Shown: piece after piece, positions 54,977 to 63,714 of the stretch
Layout of the letters: every line of letters starts with the position of its first letter
Position numbering within the stretch: the first letter of the stretch is position 1
Assembly: GCF_004571065.1 (NCBI RefSeq)
Contig: NZ_SPQN01000003.1
Coordinates: 58,749 to 122,748, forward strand
Source of the DNA: Geodermatophilus sp. DF01-2
GTDB lineage: Bacteria; Actinomycetota; Actinomycetes; Mycobacteriales; Geodermatophilaceae
Length of the DNA stretch: 64,000 bases
Reading direction: 5' to 3'
Made by a program: the position numbers and the translations under genes
The notes under the pieces: model-generated
What the model was told of the DNA's origin: nothing
The model's input: only the letters and a program-made list of their open reading frames with translations
Database searches by the model: none

Positions 54977-55140
54977 CTACGTGCCCGGGCCCACCGCCGC
55001 GGACCCCGGCGACCGGCAGGACGCCAGCGCTCGCTGCCACAGCTGCTCGGCGGCCCGCGCGTCGTCCTCGGCGGGCAGGCTCGGGTCGGTGAAGAGGTGC
55101 CCGGAGCCCGGGTGGTCGAAGACCTCGATCGGCGTCCCGC
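54977..55140 (-). pseudogene. C-terminal fragment of a dienelactone hydrolase-like gene
   Basis: The minus strand encodes IEVFDHPGSGHLFTDPSLPAEDDARAAEQLWQRAL, which resembles the last quarter of dienelactone hydrolase-family proteins, including the catalytic His of GSGHLFTD. The upstream frame (GDEGRPAGGTP) has no further similarity and no nucleophile region, so only the C-terminus survives between tRNA-Sec and selD. Confidence 0.65.
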
Positions 55141-55232
55141 CGGCCGGCCGACCCTCGTCGCCCTGCCCGGCGGCAGCCGTCGAGCCGGACACTCCAGGCG
55201 TCACACCCCGCCGGTCGGCATAGATTCGGCCG

Positions 55233-56240
55233 GTGACCACAGCTCCGGCGACGATCCGGCTCACCCAGTACGCGCACGGCGGCGGCTGCGCCTGCAAGAT
55301 CCCGCCCGGTGAACTGGAGGCCGTGGTCGCCGGCCTGACCGCGGCCGGGCCGGCCGATCCGGCCGCCGAGCTGGTCGTCGGCCTGGACGACGGCGACGAC
55401 GCCGCGGTGGTGCGCATCGCCGGTGGGCAGGGGCTGGTGCTCACCACCGACTTCTTCACCCCCGTGGTCGACGACGCCTACACGTTCGGCCGGATCGCGG
55501 CGACCAACGCGCTCTCCGACGTCTACGCGATGGGCGGCATCCCCGTCGTCGCGGTCAACCTGCTCGGCTGGCCGCGCGACGTGCTCCCCGCCGAGCTCGC
55601 CGCCGAGGTGCTGCGCGGGGGCCTGGAGGCCGCGCAGGAGGCCGGCTGCCACGTCGGCGGCGGACACTCCATCGACGACCCCGAGCCCAAGTACGGCATG
55701 GCGGTGACCGGCGTCGTCGACGTCGACCGGGTGATCACGAACTCCGCAGCCGTGGCCGGTACGCCGCTGTCGCTGACCAAGCCGCTCGGCGTCGGTGTGC
55801 TCAACAACCGGATGAAGGCGACCGGTGAGGTGTCGGAGGAGGCGGTCGCCTCGATGACGACGCTCAACCGCGACGCCGGGCAGGCCGCGGTGGCCGCCGG
55901 CATCCGCGCCGGCACCGACGTCACCGGGTTCGGCCTGCTCGGCCACCTGTACAAGATGGCCCGGGCCAGCGGAGTGACCGCAGTGGTCGACGCCGCCGCC
56001 GTCCCCTATCTCGCCGGGGCGCGGGAGGCGCTGGCCGCGGGCTTCGTCTCCGGCGGCACCCGGCGCAACCTCGACTGGGTGCGCCCGCACACCGACCTGT
56101 CCGCGGTCTCCGAGGACCAGGCGCTGCTGCTGGCCGACGCGCAGACCTCCGGGGGGCTGCTGCTCGGCGGCGAGGTTCCCGGCGCCCCGGTGATCGGCGA
56201 GTTCGTGCCGCGCCAGGAGTTCGTGGTCGTCGTTCGCTGA
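55233..56240 (+). CDS. selD: Selenide, water dikinase SelD
   Basis: 335-residue enzyme making selenophosphate from selenide and ATP. The active-site region HGGGCACKIPP has Cys (not Sec) followed by the essential Lys; other motifs are GDDAAVV, TTDFFTPVVDD, ATNALSDVYAMGG and GGHSIDDPEPKYG. GTG 55233 is the start. It is divergent from tRNA-Sec-selA-selB. A 10-bp-stem hairpin (56243-56252 / 56265-56274) directly after the stop is its likely terminator. Confidence 0.95.
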   Translation: MTTAPATIRLTQYAHGGGCACKIPPGELEAVVAGLTAAGPADPAAELVVGLDDGDDAAVVRIAGGQGLVLTTDFFTPVVDDAYTFGRIAATNALSDVYAMGGIPVVAVNLLGWPRDVLPAELAAEVLRGGLEAAQEAGCHVGGGHSIDDPEPKYGMAVTGVVDVDRVITNSAAVAGTPLSLTKPLGVGVLNNRMKATGEVSEEAVASMTTLNRDAGQAAVAAGIRAGTDVTGFGLLGHLYKMARASGVTAVVDAAAVPYLAGAREALAAGFVSGGTRRNLDWVRPHTDLSAVSEDQALLLADAQTSGGLLLGGEVPGAPVIGEFVPRQEFVVVVR

Positions 56241-56242
56241 CC

Positions 56243-56274
56243 GCGGGCTCCACCAGAGCGGCCATCGTGGTGGA
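56243..56274 (+). terminator. selD terminator hairpin
   Basis: GGCTCCACCA (56243-56252), 12-nt loop, TGGTGGAGCC (56265-56274), starting 2 nt after the selD stop. Confidence 0.65.
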
Positions 56275-56413
56275 GCCTGCGAGCGGCGTGTTCCGTACGA
56301 CGCGCCGAGACGGCAGGCCGGCCGCGTGCCGACCCCGTGACGGCCGGCGTCACCGGTGCCACGGTGCGGTCGCCGGTGCGACGGCGCCCCGGCGGAAGCG
56401 ACAGGAGCCCACC

Positions 56414-56995
56414 ATGACGAGACGAGCGGTCGGCCGGGTGCTCACCACGCTGTTGGCGACCGCGGTCGTGGGGACGGCCGCCGGGCCGGCCGCCGCGGCC
56501 CCCGCCGGGACCGAGGGGCGGACCGGCTACGCCGATGCCACCTTCGACGGCATCGACGACAGCACCGGCCGGACGGTGCACAGCGTGTTCAGCGTCTTCG
56601 ATCCGCAGGACCAGGCGCCGTTCGGGACCACCGACTTCTTCGTCGGGGAGGACGCCGGGATCGTCTACGAGTGCGTCACCGACCAACGGACGCCGGCCAC
56701 CATCAGCGGGCTCGACTTCGCCGGCGCGGCCGGGGTGCTCCGCGTCGACTGCCACTCCCCCATGGGGCTGCCGTCCCGCAGCGGGTACGCCGTCGTGGGC
56801 GTCCTCTGGCGCGGCGAGGGCCCGGTCGAGCACCTAGTCTTCCCCCGGGAAGAGTGCACCGAGTACCTCGACGTGCGGCACGCGCGGGTCGTCGGCGCCG
56901 TCCTGCTCGCCGTTCCCGGCGTCGCGGTCACCACGCTCACCCCGCACGACCACCCGGCCGACGAGATCCGTCAGCAACGCGTGGTCTGCGCATGA
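56414..56995 (+). CDS. Secreted hypothetical protein
   Basis: 193-residue protein with a Sec-type signal peptide (basic MTRRAVGR, hydrophobic VLTTLLATAVVGTAAG, cleavage near AAAAPAG about residue 29). The mature part is strand-rich with conserved-looking DSTGRTVHSVFSVFDPQ, two or three Cys (YECVTD, VDCHSP, EECTEY, final VCA) that could form disulfides. No family recognised. ATG 56414 follows AGGAG (56403-56407). Stand-alone gene between selD and the MDR oxidoreductase. Confidence 0.75.
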   Translation: MTRRAVGRVLTTLLATAVVGTAAGPAAAAPAGTEGRTGYADATFDGIDDSTGRTVHSVFSVFDPQDQAPFGTTDFFVGEDAGIVYECVTDQRTPATISGLDFAGAAGVLRVDCHSPMGLPSRSGYAVVGVLWRGEGPVEHLVFPREECTEYLDVRHARVVGAVLLAVPGVAVTTLTPHDHPADEIRQQRVVCA

Positions 56996-57054
56996 GCGGC
57001 CCTGTCTGGTGATCGGTTTCGCCGGCACCGCGCCGCTCGGTTAGCGTCCGGGGC

Positions 57055-58023
57055 ATGCTCGCCGCCTTCGTCTCGACGCCCGCCCCGAAGGATCCGCTGT
57101 CCGTCCTGGAGGTCGGTGAGCGCCCGGAACCGGAAGTGCCGGGCGGCTGGACGACGGTGCAGGTCAAGGCCGTGTCGCTGAACCACCACGACCTGTTCAG
57201 CCTGCGCGGCGTCGGCCTGCCCCAGGAGCGGATGCCGATGATCCTCGGCACCGACGCGGCCGGGCTCGACGAGGACGGCAACGAGGTCGTCGTCCACGGT
57301 GTCGTCGCCAGTCCGGGCTGGACCGGCGACGAGACGCTCGACCCGAAGCGCTCGCTCTTCTCCGAGCTGCACCAGGGCACCATGGCCGAGCAGGTCGCCG
57401 TCCCCCGGCGCAACGCGCTGCCCAAGCCGGCCGAGCTCTCCTTCGCGGAGGCGGCGTGCCTGCCCACCGCCTGGCTGACCGCCTACCGGATGCTGTTCGT
57501 GAAGTCGGGGCTGCGACCCGGGCAGACCGTGCTGGTGCAGGGCGCCAGCGGCGGCGTGGCCACCGCGCTGATCGTGCTCGGGAAGGCGGCCGGCTTCCGG
57601 GTGTGGGTGACCGGCCGCAGCGAGGAGAAGCGCCAGGCGGCGCTCGACCTCGGCGCGGAACAGGCGTTCGAGAACGGCGCGCGACTGCCCGAGCGGGTGG
57701 ACGGCGTCATGGAGACCGTCGGCGAGGCGACCTGGAGCCACAGCGTCAAGTCGCTCAAGCCCGGCGGCGTCATCGTCACCTCCGGCGCGACCACCGGCTT
57801 CAACCCCGGCGCCGAGCTGAACCGGGTCTTCTTCACCCAGCTGTCGGTCATCGGCTCCACGATGGGCACCCGGGACGAGCTCGAGGCGCTCGTGCGGATG
57901 TGCGCGGCCACCGGCGTCCGCCCGGTCATCGACGTCGAGCTGCCGCTCACCCAGGCCCGGGAGGGCTTCGAGCGGATGCTGGAGGGCCGGACGGCGGGGA
58001 AGATCGTCTTCACGCTCCCGTGA
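57055..58023 (+). CDS. MDR-superfamily NADPH:quinone-type oxidoreductase
   Basis: 322-residue medium-chain dehydrogenase/reductase of the zinc-free quinone reductase group. N-terminal GroES-like domain with VKAVSLNHHDLFSLRGVGL and MILGTDAAG; Rossmann domain with VLVQGASGGVATALIVLGKAAG and VTGRSEEKRQAAL; C-terminal RTAGKIVFTLP. No structural zinc Cys cluster is seen. ATG 57055 is the start; the stop overlaps the following GTG start. Substrate unknown. Confidence 0.9.
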   Translation: MLAAFVSTPAPKDPLSVLEVGERPEPEVPGGWTTVQVKAVSLNHHDLFSLRGVGLPQERMPMILGTDAAGLDEDGNEVVVHGVVASPGWTGDETLDPKRSLFSELHQGTMAEQVAVPRRNALPKPAELSFAEAACLPTAWLTAYRMLFVKSGLRPGQTVLVQGASGGVATALIVLGKAAGFRVWVTGRSEEKRQAALDLGAEQAFENGARLPERVDGVMETVGEATWSHSVKSLKPGGVIVTSGATTGFNPGAELNRVFFTQLSVIGSTMGTRDELEALVRMCAATGVRPVIDVELPLTQAREGFERMLEGRTAGKIVFTLP

Positions 58024-58481
58024 TCGCCGTGGAACGGGTGGCGGCCGCGCTCCGGGACGCGGGCGTGGACGCCGAGGTGCGCCGCTTCGACGAGCCGGTG
58101 CCGACCGCGGCGGCTGCGGCAGCGATGCTCGGCTGCGACGTGGGCGCGATCGCCAACAGCCTGGTCTTCGACGCGGACGGCGCACCGCTGCTGGTGCTGG
58201 CCAGCGGCGCGCATCGCGTGGACACCGCGAAGGTCGCGGCACTGGTTCGTGCGCGGCGGGTGCGCCGGGCCAGTGCCGAATTCGTGCTCGCCGCGACCGG
58301 CCAGGAGGTCGGCGGGGTGGCCCCCACCGGCCATCCGACCCCGCTCCGCGCACTGGTCGATGTCGACCTGACGGCACACCCGCTCCTGTGGGCCGGCGGC
58401 GGCGACCACCACACGATGGTCTCGCTCACCTACGCCGACCTGCTGCGGCTGACCGGCGGCGACGAGGCCGCTATCGCCTGA
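58020..58481 (+). CDS. YbaK/EbsC-family aminoacyl-tRNA deacylase
   Basis: 153-residue YbaK-domain protein, expected to clear mischarged aminoacyl-tRNA such as Cys- or Ala-tRNA. Conserved parts: EVRRFDEPVPTAAAAAAMLGCDVGAIANSLVF, LVLASGAHRVDTAKVAAL, ATGQEVGGVAPTGHP and HPLLWAGGGDHHTMVSL. Start GTG 58020 overlaps the preceding stop by 4 nt. In many actinobacteria the same pair of genes is adjacent (recollection). Confidence 0.9.
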   Translation: MIAVERVAAALRDAGVDAEVRRFDEPVPTAAAAAAMLGCDVGAIANSLVFDADGAPLLVLASGAHRVDTAKVAALVRARRVRRASAEFVLAATGQEVGGVAPTGHPTPLRALVDVDLTAHPLLWAGGGDHHTMVSLTYADLLRLTGGDEAAIA

Positions 58482-58519
58482 GGGCGCCCCCTTCTCCCCC
58501 GAGCGAGCAGTCGGCGTCG

Positions 58520-58800
58520 CCGGTCGCGGCGCGTCCGCGACGACAACTGCGCACTCGGCCGCGCGGCGATCCCGGCGGCGAGCTTCGGCTGGTCCTCGAG
58601 CGGCAGGTGGGCCACGGCCGGAGCGATCTCCGGGAGGCGGCGCCGCTGGGTCGTCGTGGCCCGGAAGAGCAGGCCGACGGTGACCCCGTGGTCGGGGCGG
58701 GACACGATCTCGACCGGGTCGCCGGCGTCGACGTTCCCGGTCTCGAGGACCCGCAGGCAGGCCCCGCTGACGCCGCGCGCGGTGAACCGCTCGCGGCCCT
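58520..58800 (-). pseudogene. N-terminally truncated MOSC-domain gene
   Basis: The minus strand encodes ERFTARGVSGACLRVLETGNVDAGDPVEIVSRPDHGVTVGLLFRATT, the C-terminal part of MOSC-domain (YiiM-like) proteins. The substrate Cys-bearing N-terminal part is absent; the frame begins inside structured repeat copy C at 58797. Lack of any start context supports a broken gene, probably cut where the repeat now lies. Confidence 0.65.
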
Positions 58801-58856
58801 CCTGCAAGGGCCCGCTGTGAGCCTGCGAGCAGTGGGGGGCAGGAGGGTCCTTCTAC
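58797..58856 (+). repeat. Structured intergenic repeat, copy C
   Basis: Outer stem CCCTCCTGC (58797-58805) / GCAGGAGGG (58839-58847) and inner hairpin CCCGCTGT (58811-58818) - GAGCCTGCGA loop (58819-58828) - GCAGTGGG (58829-58836), end word TCCTTCTAC. The stem differs from copy A at positions that stay paired. Confidence 0.75.
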
Positions 58857-58910
58857 TGCACGTCGCCGTCCAGACCCAGTCTTCCGACGGCGACCCGCCC
58901 GGCGACCGGC

Positions 58911-59009
58911 CCCCCTGCAGGGGCCCGCCGGCCCCGTCCCGAGGCTCGCCCGAGCGGAGCGAGGGGTGAGGAGGATGGGGTCCTTCTACAAGTAGCGGGG
59001 GGCAGGGGG
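58911..59009 (+). repeat. Structured intergenic repeat, variant copy D
   Basis: Outer stem CCCCCTGC (58911-58918) / GCAGGGGG (59002-59009) with the same left words CTGCAGGGGCCCGC as copy A but a longer interior lacking the decamer loop; TCCTTCTAC occurs inside. Located 3' of lepA. Confidence 0.6.
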
Positions 59010-59044
59010 CTCCTTCGAGCAGACCGCGGCGACGAGCCCTGTCG

Positions 59045-60871
59045 TCACTTCCTGGCGGGCTCGGAGGAGTTGGACAGCGCGGCGACGAAGGCCTCCTGCG
59101 GCACCTCGACCCGGCCGACCATCTTCATCCGCTTCTTGCCCTCCTTCTGCTTCTCCAGCAGCTTGCGCTTGCGGGAGATATCACCGCCGTAGCACTTGGC
59201 CAGGACGTCCTTACGGATGGCGCGGATGGTCTCGCGGGCGATGACCCGGGAGCCGACGGCGGCCTGGATGGGAACCTCGAACTGCTGCCGCGGGATGAGC
59301 TCGCGCAGCTTGCCGGCCATCATCACGCCGTAGCCGTAGGCCTTGTCCTTGTGCACGATGGCGCTGAAGGCGTCGACCGGCTCCCCCTGCAGCAGGATGT
59401 CCACCTTGACCAGCTGCGACTGCTGCTCGCCGGCCTCGGCGTAGTCCAGGCTCGCGTAGCCCCGGGTGCGCGACTTCAGCGCGTCGAAGAAGTCGAAGAT
59501 GATCTCGCCGAGGGGCAGCGTGTAGCGCAGCTCGACGCGGGACTCGCTCAGGTAGTCCATTCCGCCGAGCTGGCCGCGCCGGCTCTGGCAGAGCTCCATG
59601 ATCGCGCCGGTGTAGTCACTGGGCGCGATGATGGTGGCGCTGACGATCGGCTCGTAGACCTCGGCGATCTTGCCCTCGGGCCAGTCGCTGGGGTTGGTGA
59701 CGGTGACCTCGGAGCCGTCCTCCATGACCACGCGGTAGACGACGTTCGGCGCGGTGGAGATCAGGCTGATGCCGGCCTCGCGCTCGAGCCGCTCGCGGAC
59801 GATCTCCAGGTGCAGCAACCCGAGGAAGCCGACGCGGAAGCCGAAGCCCAGCGCCGCGGACGTCTCCGGCTCGTAGGTCAGCGCGGCGTCGTTGAGCAGC
59901 AGCTTGTCCAGCGCCTCGCGCAGCAGCGGGTACTCGCTGCCGTCGATCGGGTAGAGCCCGGAGTAGACCATCGGCTTGGGGTCGCTGTAGCCGCCGATCG
60001 GCTCGGCGGCCGGCTTGTGCTGGAGGGTGACGGTGTCGCCGACCCGGGACTGGCGGACGTCCTTCACCCCGGTGATGAAGTAGCCGACCTCGCCCACCCC
60101 CAGGCCCTCGACCGGCTTGGGCTCCGGGGAGATGACGCCGATCTCGAGCAGCTCGTGGGTGGCGCCGGTGGACATCATCTTGATCCGCTCGCGGGCGGAG
60201 ATCCGACCGTCGACCACCCGGACGTAGGTGATGACGCCGCGGTAGATGTCGTAGACGCTGTCGAAGATCATCGCCCGGGCGGGAGCGTCGGCCTCGCCGG
60301 TCGGGGCGGGGATCTGCGCCACGATCGCGTCGAGCAGCTCGGGCACGCCCTCGCCGGTCTTCCCGCTGACCCGCAGCACGTCGGACGGGTCGCAGCCGAT
60401 GATGTGCGCCAGCTCCGCGGCGTACTTCTCCGGCTGCGCGGCCGGCAGGTCGATCTTGTTGAGGACCGGGATGATCGTGAGGTCGTTCTCCAGCGCCAGG
60501 TACAGGTTGGCCAGCGTCTGGGCCTCGATCCCCTGGGCGGCGTCGACCAGCAGCACCGCACCCTCGCAGGCGGCCAGCGAGCGGGACACCTCGTAGGTGA
60601 AGTCCACGTGGCCCGGGGTGTCGATCATGTCGAGGACGTACTCGGCGTCCCCGACCGTCCACGGCAGGCGCACGTTCTGCGCCTTGATGGTGATGCCGCG
60701 CTCGCGCTCGATGTCCATCCGGTCGAGGTACTGCGCACGCATCTGCCGCGCCTCGATGATCCCGGTGACCTCGAGCATCCGGTCGGCCAGCGTCGACTTG
60801 CCGTGGTCGATGTGGGCGATGATGCAGAAGTTCCGGATGCGGGCCGGGTCGGTGGAGGCGGGAGTCGTCAC
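59045..60871 (-). CDS. lepA: Elongation factor 4 (LepA)
   Basis: 608-residue ribosome-associated GTPase that back-translocates or helps ribosome biogenesis. GTPase domain with [32 protein letters not shown] and NKIDLP; LepA-specific C-terminal domain with [23 protein letters not shown]. Length normal. GTG 60871 follows GGGAGCAC. It is divergent from rpsT, the usual actinobacterial arrangement, and ends near structured repeats C and D. Confidence 0.97.
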   Translation of the reverse strand: MTTPASTDPARIRNFCIIAHIDHGKSTLADRMLEVTGIIEARQMRAQYLDRMDIERERGITIKAQNVRLPWTVGDAEYVLDMIDTPGHVDFTYEVSRSLAACEGAVLLVDAAQGIEAQTLANLYLALENDLTIIPVLNKIDLPAAQPEKYAAELAHIIGCDPSDVLRVSGKTGEGVPELLDAIVAQIPAPTGEADAPARAMIFDSVYDIYRGVITYVRVVDGRISARERIKMMSTGATHELLEIGVISPEPKPVEGLGVGEVGYFITGVKDVRQSRVGDTVTLQHKPAAEPIGGYSDPKPMVYSGLYPIDGSEYPLLREALDKLLLNDAALTYEPETSAALGFGFRVGFLGLLHLEIVRERLEREAGISLISTAPNVVYRVVMEDGSEVTVTNPSDWPEGKIAEVYEPIVSATIIAPSDYTGAIMELCQSRRGQLGGMDYLSESRVELRYTLPLGEIIFDFFDALKSRTRGYASLDYAEAGEQQSQLVKVDILLQGEPVDAFSAIVHKDKAYGYGVMMAGKLRELIPRQQFEVPIQAAVGSRVIARETIRAIRKDVLAKCYGGDISRKRKLLEKQKEGKKRMKMVGRVEVPQEAFVAALSNSSEPARK

Positions 60872-61053
60872 AGTGCTCCCATCGTCCCACGCCCGGCCGC
60901 CTCGTCCAGCCACCGCCGGGGCCTCGGGCGCGTACCCGCGGGTTGGGGCCCGGCGGCCGGCGCTGGTATCTTGGCAGACCGGTCCGCTGACGCACGCTGT
61001 CCGGACGCACTGTCCAGAAGTACTCCCTCCCGAGAGACACCCGAGGCTCACGC

Positions 61054-61320
61054 GTGGCGAACATCAAGTCCCAGATCAAGCGGAACAAGACCAACGAGAA
61101 GGCGCGCCAGCGCAACGTTGCCGTCAAGTCCGCCCTGAAGACGGCCGTCCGCCGCTTCCGTGAGGCCGCTGCCACCGGGGACGCCGCGGCCGCGACGACC
61201 GCGCTGCAGACCGCCAGCAAGGCGCTGGACAAGGCCGCCAGCAAGGGCATCATCCACAAGAACCAGGCCGCGAACCGCAAGTCGGGCATGGCCAAGCGGA
61301 TGGCCGACCTCTCCAGCTGA
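61054..61320 (+). CDS. rpsT: 30S ribosomal protein S20
   Basis: 88-residue S20: [32 protein letters not shown] and the C-terminal [22 protein letters not shown] are diagnostic. It binds 16S rRNA as a helical bundle. GTG 61054 gives the conserved start. A hairpin downstream (61346-61383) is the probable terminator. Divergent from lepA. Confidence 0.97.
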   Translation: MANIKSQIKRNKTNEKARQRNVAVKSALKTAVRRFREAAATGDAAAATTALQTASKALDKAASKGIIHKNQAANRKSGMAKRMADLSS

Positions 61321-61345
61321 CTCCCGGCCGCGCTCGCGCGGCGGA

Positions 61346-61383
61346 CGACGAGCCCTCCTCCCTCGCGGGACGGGGGCTCGTCG
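61346..61383 (+). terminator. rpsT terminator hairpin
   Basis: CGACGAGCCC (61346-61355) pairs with GGGCTCGTCG (61374-61383), 26 bp after the rpsT stop. Confidence 0.7.
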
Positions 61384-61447
61384 CGTTCCCGGGCTGCGGC
61401 CCCCTGCAGGCAGAAGGACCCGCTCCTCCCCACCCCTCGTAGCAGGA

Positions 61448-61496
61448 CCCCGTCCTCCTCACCGTTCGCAGGCTCACGGCGAGCCTCTGGACGGGG
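61448..61496 (-). repeat. Structured intergenic repeat, copy G
   Basis: Outer stem CCCCGTCC (61448-61455) / GGACGGGG (61489-61496) enclosing CCGT - TCGCAGGCTC loop (61466-61475) - ACGG. Same outer stem as copy F. Between convergent rpsT and holA. Confidence 0.75.
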
Positions 61497-61531
61497 CCGA
61501 CCCGGGAGCGGGCCGGGGCAGGGGCCCTCCT

Positions 61532-62524
61532 TCAGCCGCGGACGCCGCGGCCGGTCTCCCTGCGGATGGCGACGATCCGCCGGATCGCCCGCTCCAGTGC
61601 GTAGTCGGCGCTGGCCGCCGCCCCCTTGACGTCGGCGTTGAGCTCGGCGGCCACCCCGATCGCCTGCTGCAGGCCCTCGATGCTCCAGCCACGGGCCTGC
61701 GACTGGGCCCGCTTGACCTTCCACGGCGGCATCTTCAGCGTGCGGGCCAGGTCGCCGGGGTTGCTGCTGCGTACCGAGGAGACCCGGGCGGCGGTCCGCA
61801 CCCCGTCGGCGATGGCATCGGCGATGAGGACGTGCGCGACGCCGCGCTGCAGCGCCCAGCGGAGCATCTCCAGCGAGCCCTGCCGGTCGCCGACCAACAC
61901 CCGTTCGGCGACGGTGAAGCCGGTGACCTCGGCCTGGCCGCGGTGGAAGCGAGCGACGGCGTCGACGTCGACGGTGCCGCCGACGTCGGACACCAGCTGC
62001 GTGGCGGCCGACGAGAGCTGCCGCAGGTCGGCGCCGACCGCCTCGACCAGCGCGGACGCGGCGTCGGGGGTGATCCGGCCGTCGGCCGTGCGGACCTCGT
62101 TGCGCACGAAGGCGATCCGGTCGCCGACCGAGCTGACCTTCGGGCAGTCATCGACGGCGGCCCCCGCAGCGGTGAACGTCTTGAGGAGAGCCTCGTTGCG
62201 CTTTCCGCCGGAGTGGACGACCACGAGCGTCAGGTCGGGGTCGGGGTCCCCGGCGTAGCCGGTGAGTGCGTCGACGAGGGCGCCGGCGGCCTCCTGCACC
62301 CCGGTGACGACGACGAGCCGGTGGGTGCCGAATAGCGACGGGGCCAGGACGTCGGCGAGCTGGCCGGCCGGGAGCCCCTGGGCCGGCAGCTCGTGCAGCT
62401 CGGCGTCGGGGTGGCGCTCGAGGACGGCGGCGCGCACCGCGGCCACGGCGCGCGAGCGGAGGAGCTCCTCCTCGCCGACCACGACGCGCAGGCGCGAGGT
62501 CGGGGCGGGGGGTGCGGCGGCCAC
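61532..62524 (-). CDS. holA: DNA polymerase III delta subunit
   Basis: 330-residue clamp-loader delta subunit: RLRVVVGEEELLRSRAVAAVRAAV, VVTGVQEAAGALVDALTGY, DLTLVVVHSGGKRNEALLK, ADLRQLSSAATQLVSDVGGTVD and AERVLVGDRQGSLEMLRWALQ are typical. GTG 62524 is the start. In actinobacteria holA follows comEC, and here the comEC remnant lies immediately upstream. Its frame on the right side is intact. Confidence 0.95.
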   Translation of the reverse strand: MAAAPPAPTSRLRVVVGEEELLRSRAVAAVRAAVLERHPDAELHELPAQGLPAGQLADVLAPSLFGTHRLVVVTGVQEAAGALVDALTGYAGDPDPDLTLVVVHSGGKRNEALLKTFTAAGAAVDDCPKVSSVGDRIAFVRNEVRTADGRITPDAASALVEAVGADLRQLSSAATQLVSDVGGTVDVDAVARFHRGQAEVTGFTVAERVLVGDRQGSLEMLRWALQRGVAHVLIADAIADGVRTAARVSSVRSSNPGDLARTLKMPPWKVKRAQSQARGWSIEGLQQAIGVAAELNADVKGAAASADYALERAIRRIVAIRRETGRGVRG

Positions 62525-62525
62525 A

Positions 62526-63036
62526 GCGGCATGGTGTCACGCGGGACCGACGCTCCCGCCGGCGCGCGCGGACGTCCGGCCGGCCACCGGTCGCGTCGCC
62601 GGCGGGTGTCGGGTCCTCCGGTGCGGGATCCCCGTCGACCGGGCCGGCCGGCGAGGCGGCGTCCTCCGACCCGCGGACGGCGACCCCCCAGCCGCCGGCG
62701 TCTCCGGCCACGGCGAGGTCGCCTTCCCGGTCGGTGCGGTGCACCCGCATGCCCTCCTGCGCGAGCCAGGAGAGCACCCGCGCCGTCGGGTGACCGTAGG
62801 GGTTGTCCGCCCCGGACGAGATCAGCGCCACCCGGGCCCCGGTGGCGGCGAGGAAGTCGCGGTCGGCGTCGGCGCTGCCGTGGTGCGGCACCTTGAGCAC
62901 GTCGGCCCGCAGGTCGACGCCCCGGCCCAGGATGCGGGCCTGCGCCTCGCCGCTCAGGTCGCCGGTCAGCAGGACGCGGACCCCGCGCTGAGTCACGCGG
63001 ACCACCAGGGAGAGGTCGTTGGCCGGCAGCGTCTGC
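62526..63036 (-). pseudogene. comEC: ComEC/Rec2 C-terminal remnant
   Basis: The minus strand reads PANDLSLVVRVTQRGVRVLLTGDLSGEAQARIL, DVLKVPHHGSADADRDFLAATGARVALISSG and HPTARVLSWLAQEGMRVHRTDREGDLAV, the final part of the metallo-beta-lactamase domain of ComEC. Everything upstream (membrane competence domain and the first MBL half) is replaced at about 63037 by insertion-sequence debris. The frame runs on into holA without a stop, so the natural end seems lost. DNA uptake through this protein is presumably abolished. Confidence 0.85.
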
Positions 63037-63138
63037 GAGGTGCTCTGGGCCGTCCTCGTCGACGCCTACACCCGGCTCGGGTTCGACGCTGTCGGTGACG
63101 AGGTGTTCCGGGCGTTGGTACTGGCGCGAATTATTGAG
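63037..63138 (+). pseudogene. IS1634-family transposase fragment
   Basis: Plus strand reads VLWAVLVDAYTRLGFDAVGDEVFRALVLARIIE, an N-terminal segment of IS1634/IS4-superfamily transposases (usually followed by PTSK). Homology ends at 63138, where a terminal-inverted-repeat element begins. Its left edge coincides with the comEC break. Confidence 0.7.
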
Positions 63139-63411
63139 GCTTTCTCACCTGGTTCCGCGGTCGAGTGAGGTCAGCACAAGAGCGGCACCAGCAAGTGCGC
63201 TGATGCGCTGTGGGTAGATGGTGACCCGCTCGAGGGCGCGCCAGCGGCCGAGCAGGGCGTTGGCTCGTTCGGCCGGTGCGCGCAGCGCGGTGATTAACTG
63301 GGTGTAGCAGCGCTGGGCCGCATCCGGCTGTGCCCTCTGCGAATCGGCGCCATCGCCAAAGCGGCACTCGTCCTGACCACCGCCGAACGACCAATCCGTT
63401 GAGAAGACCTC
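63136..63411 (-). mobile_element. 276-bp MITE-like remnant of an IS5-type element
   Basis: Ends carry inverted repeats GAGGCTTTCTCA (63136-63147) and TGAGAAGACCTC (63400-63411), 10 of 12 bases complementary. The interior encodes on the minus strand QLITALRAPAERANALLGRWRALERVTIYPQRISALAGAALVL, the C-terminus of an IS5-like DDE transposase. No clear target duplication is seen. It is too short to move itself. Confidence 0.65.
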
Positions 63412-63465
63412 ACTCGACTGAATCTGCGGCCTCTACCTCGCCGACCCAGGCATCTGGGCAGAGCC

Positions 63466-63621
63466 ATGGCGGGCGTCTCGGTCACTCGTCCGGTCGCCGG
63501 GTCTACGGTCTACCACCCGGTCACCGAGGGGCTCGACGAGCTCGGCGACGGGCGCCTGCCCGTGCTCGCCGTCGTACACAACCTCCACTCCGGCATCCGT
63601 GAATCGTCCTGGGGCAGGTGA
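63466..63621 (+). CDS. Small hypothetical ORF (51 aa) in IS debris
   Basis: ATG 63466 to TGA 63621 gives 51 residues (MAGVSVTRPVAGSTVYHPV ... NLHSGIRESSWGR) with codon use like the surrounding genes, but no recognisable family and no ribosome-binding site. It could be a fragment of a larger gene broken by the insertions on both sides. Confidence 0.3.
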   Translation: MAGVSVTRPVAGSTVYHPVTEGLDELGDGRLPVLAVVHNLHSGIRESSWGR

Positions 63622-63650
63622 AGGGTCCAACCAGCAAGGAGACTGGACCT

Positions 63651-63701
63651 GTGTCTGCACCACGGAAGTTCGACTCGGAGACTCGGGACAATGCCACTTA
63701 G
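63651..63701 (+). pseudogene. IS3-family OrfA start fragment
   Basis: GTG 63651 with AAGGAG upstream encodes MSAPRKFDSETRDNAT then TAG. This is the first 16 residues of an IS3-type OrfA. The following sequence belongs to the IS4-like element, so OrfA was cut by that insertion. Confidence 0.6.
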
Positions 63702-63714
63702 CCTAAGTTGATCA

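Noticed and set aside
55280..55320. SelD considered as a UAG-encoded selenoprotein
   Set aside because: The active-site position is a plain Cys codon (TGC) in GGGCACK.
62148..62525. Continuation of the comEC frame across the start of holA
   Set aside because: The translation loses ComEC similarity after 62700 and becomes Arg/Gly-rich; holA is the real gene there.
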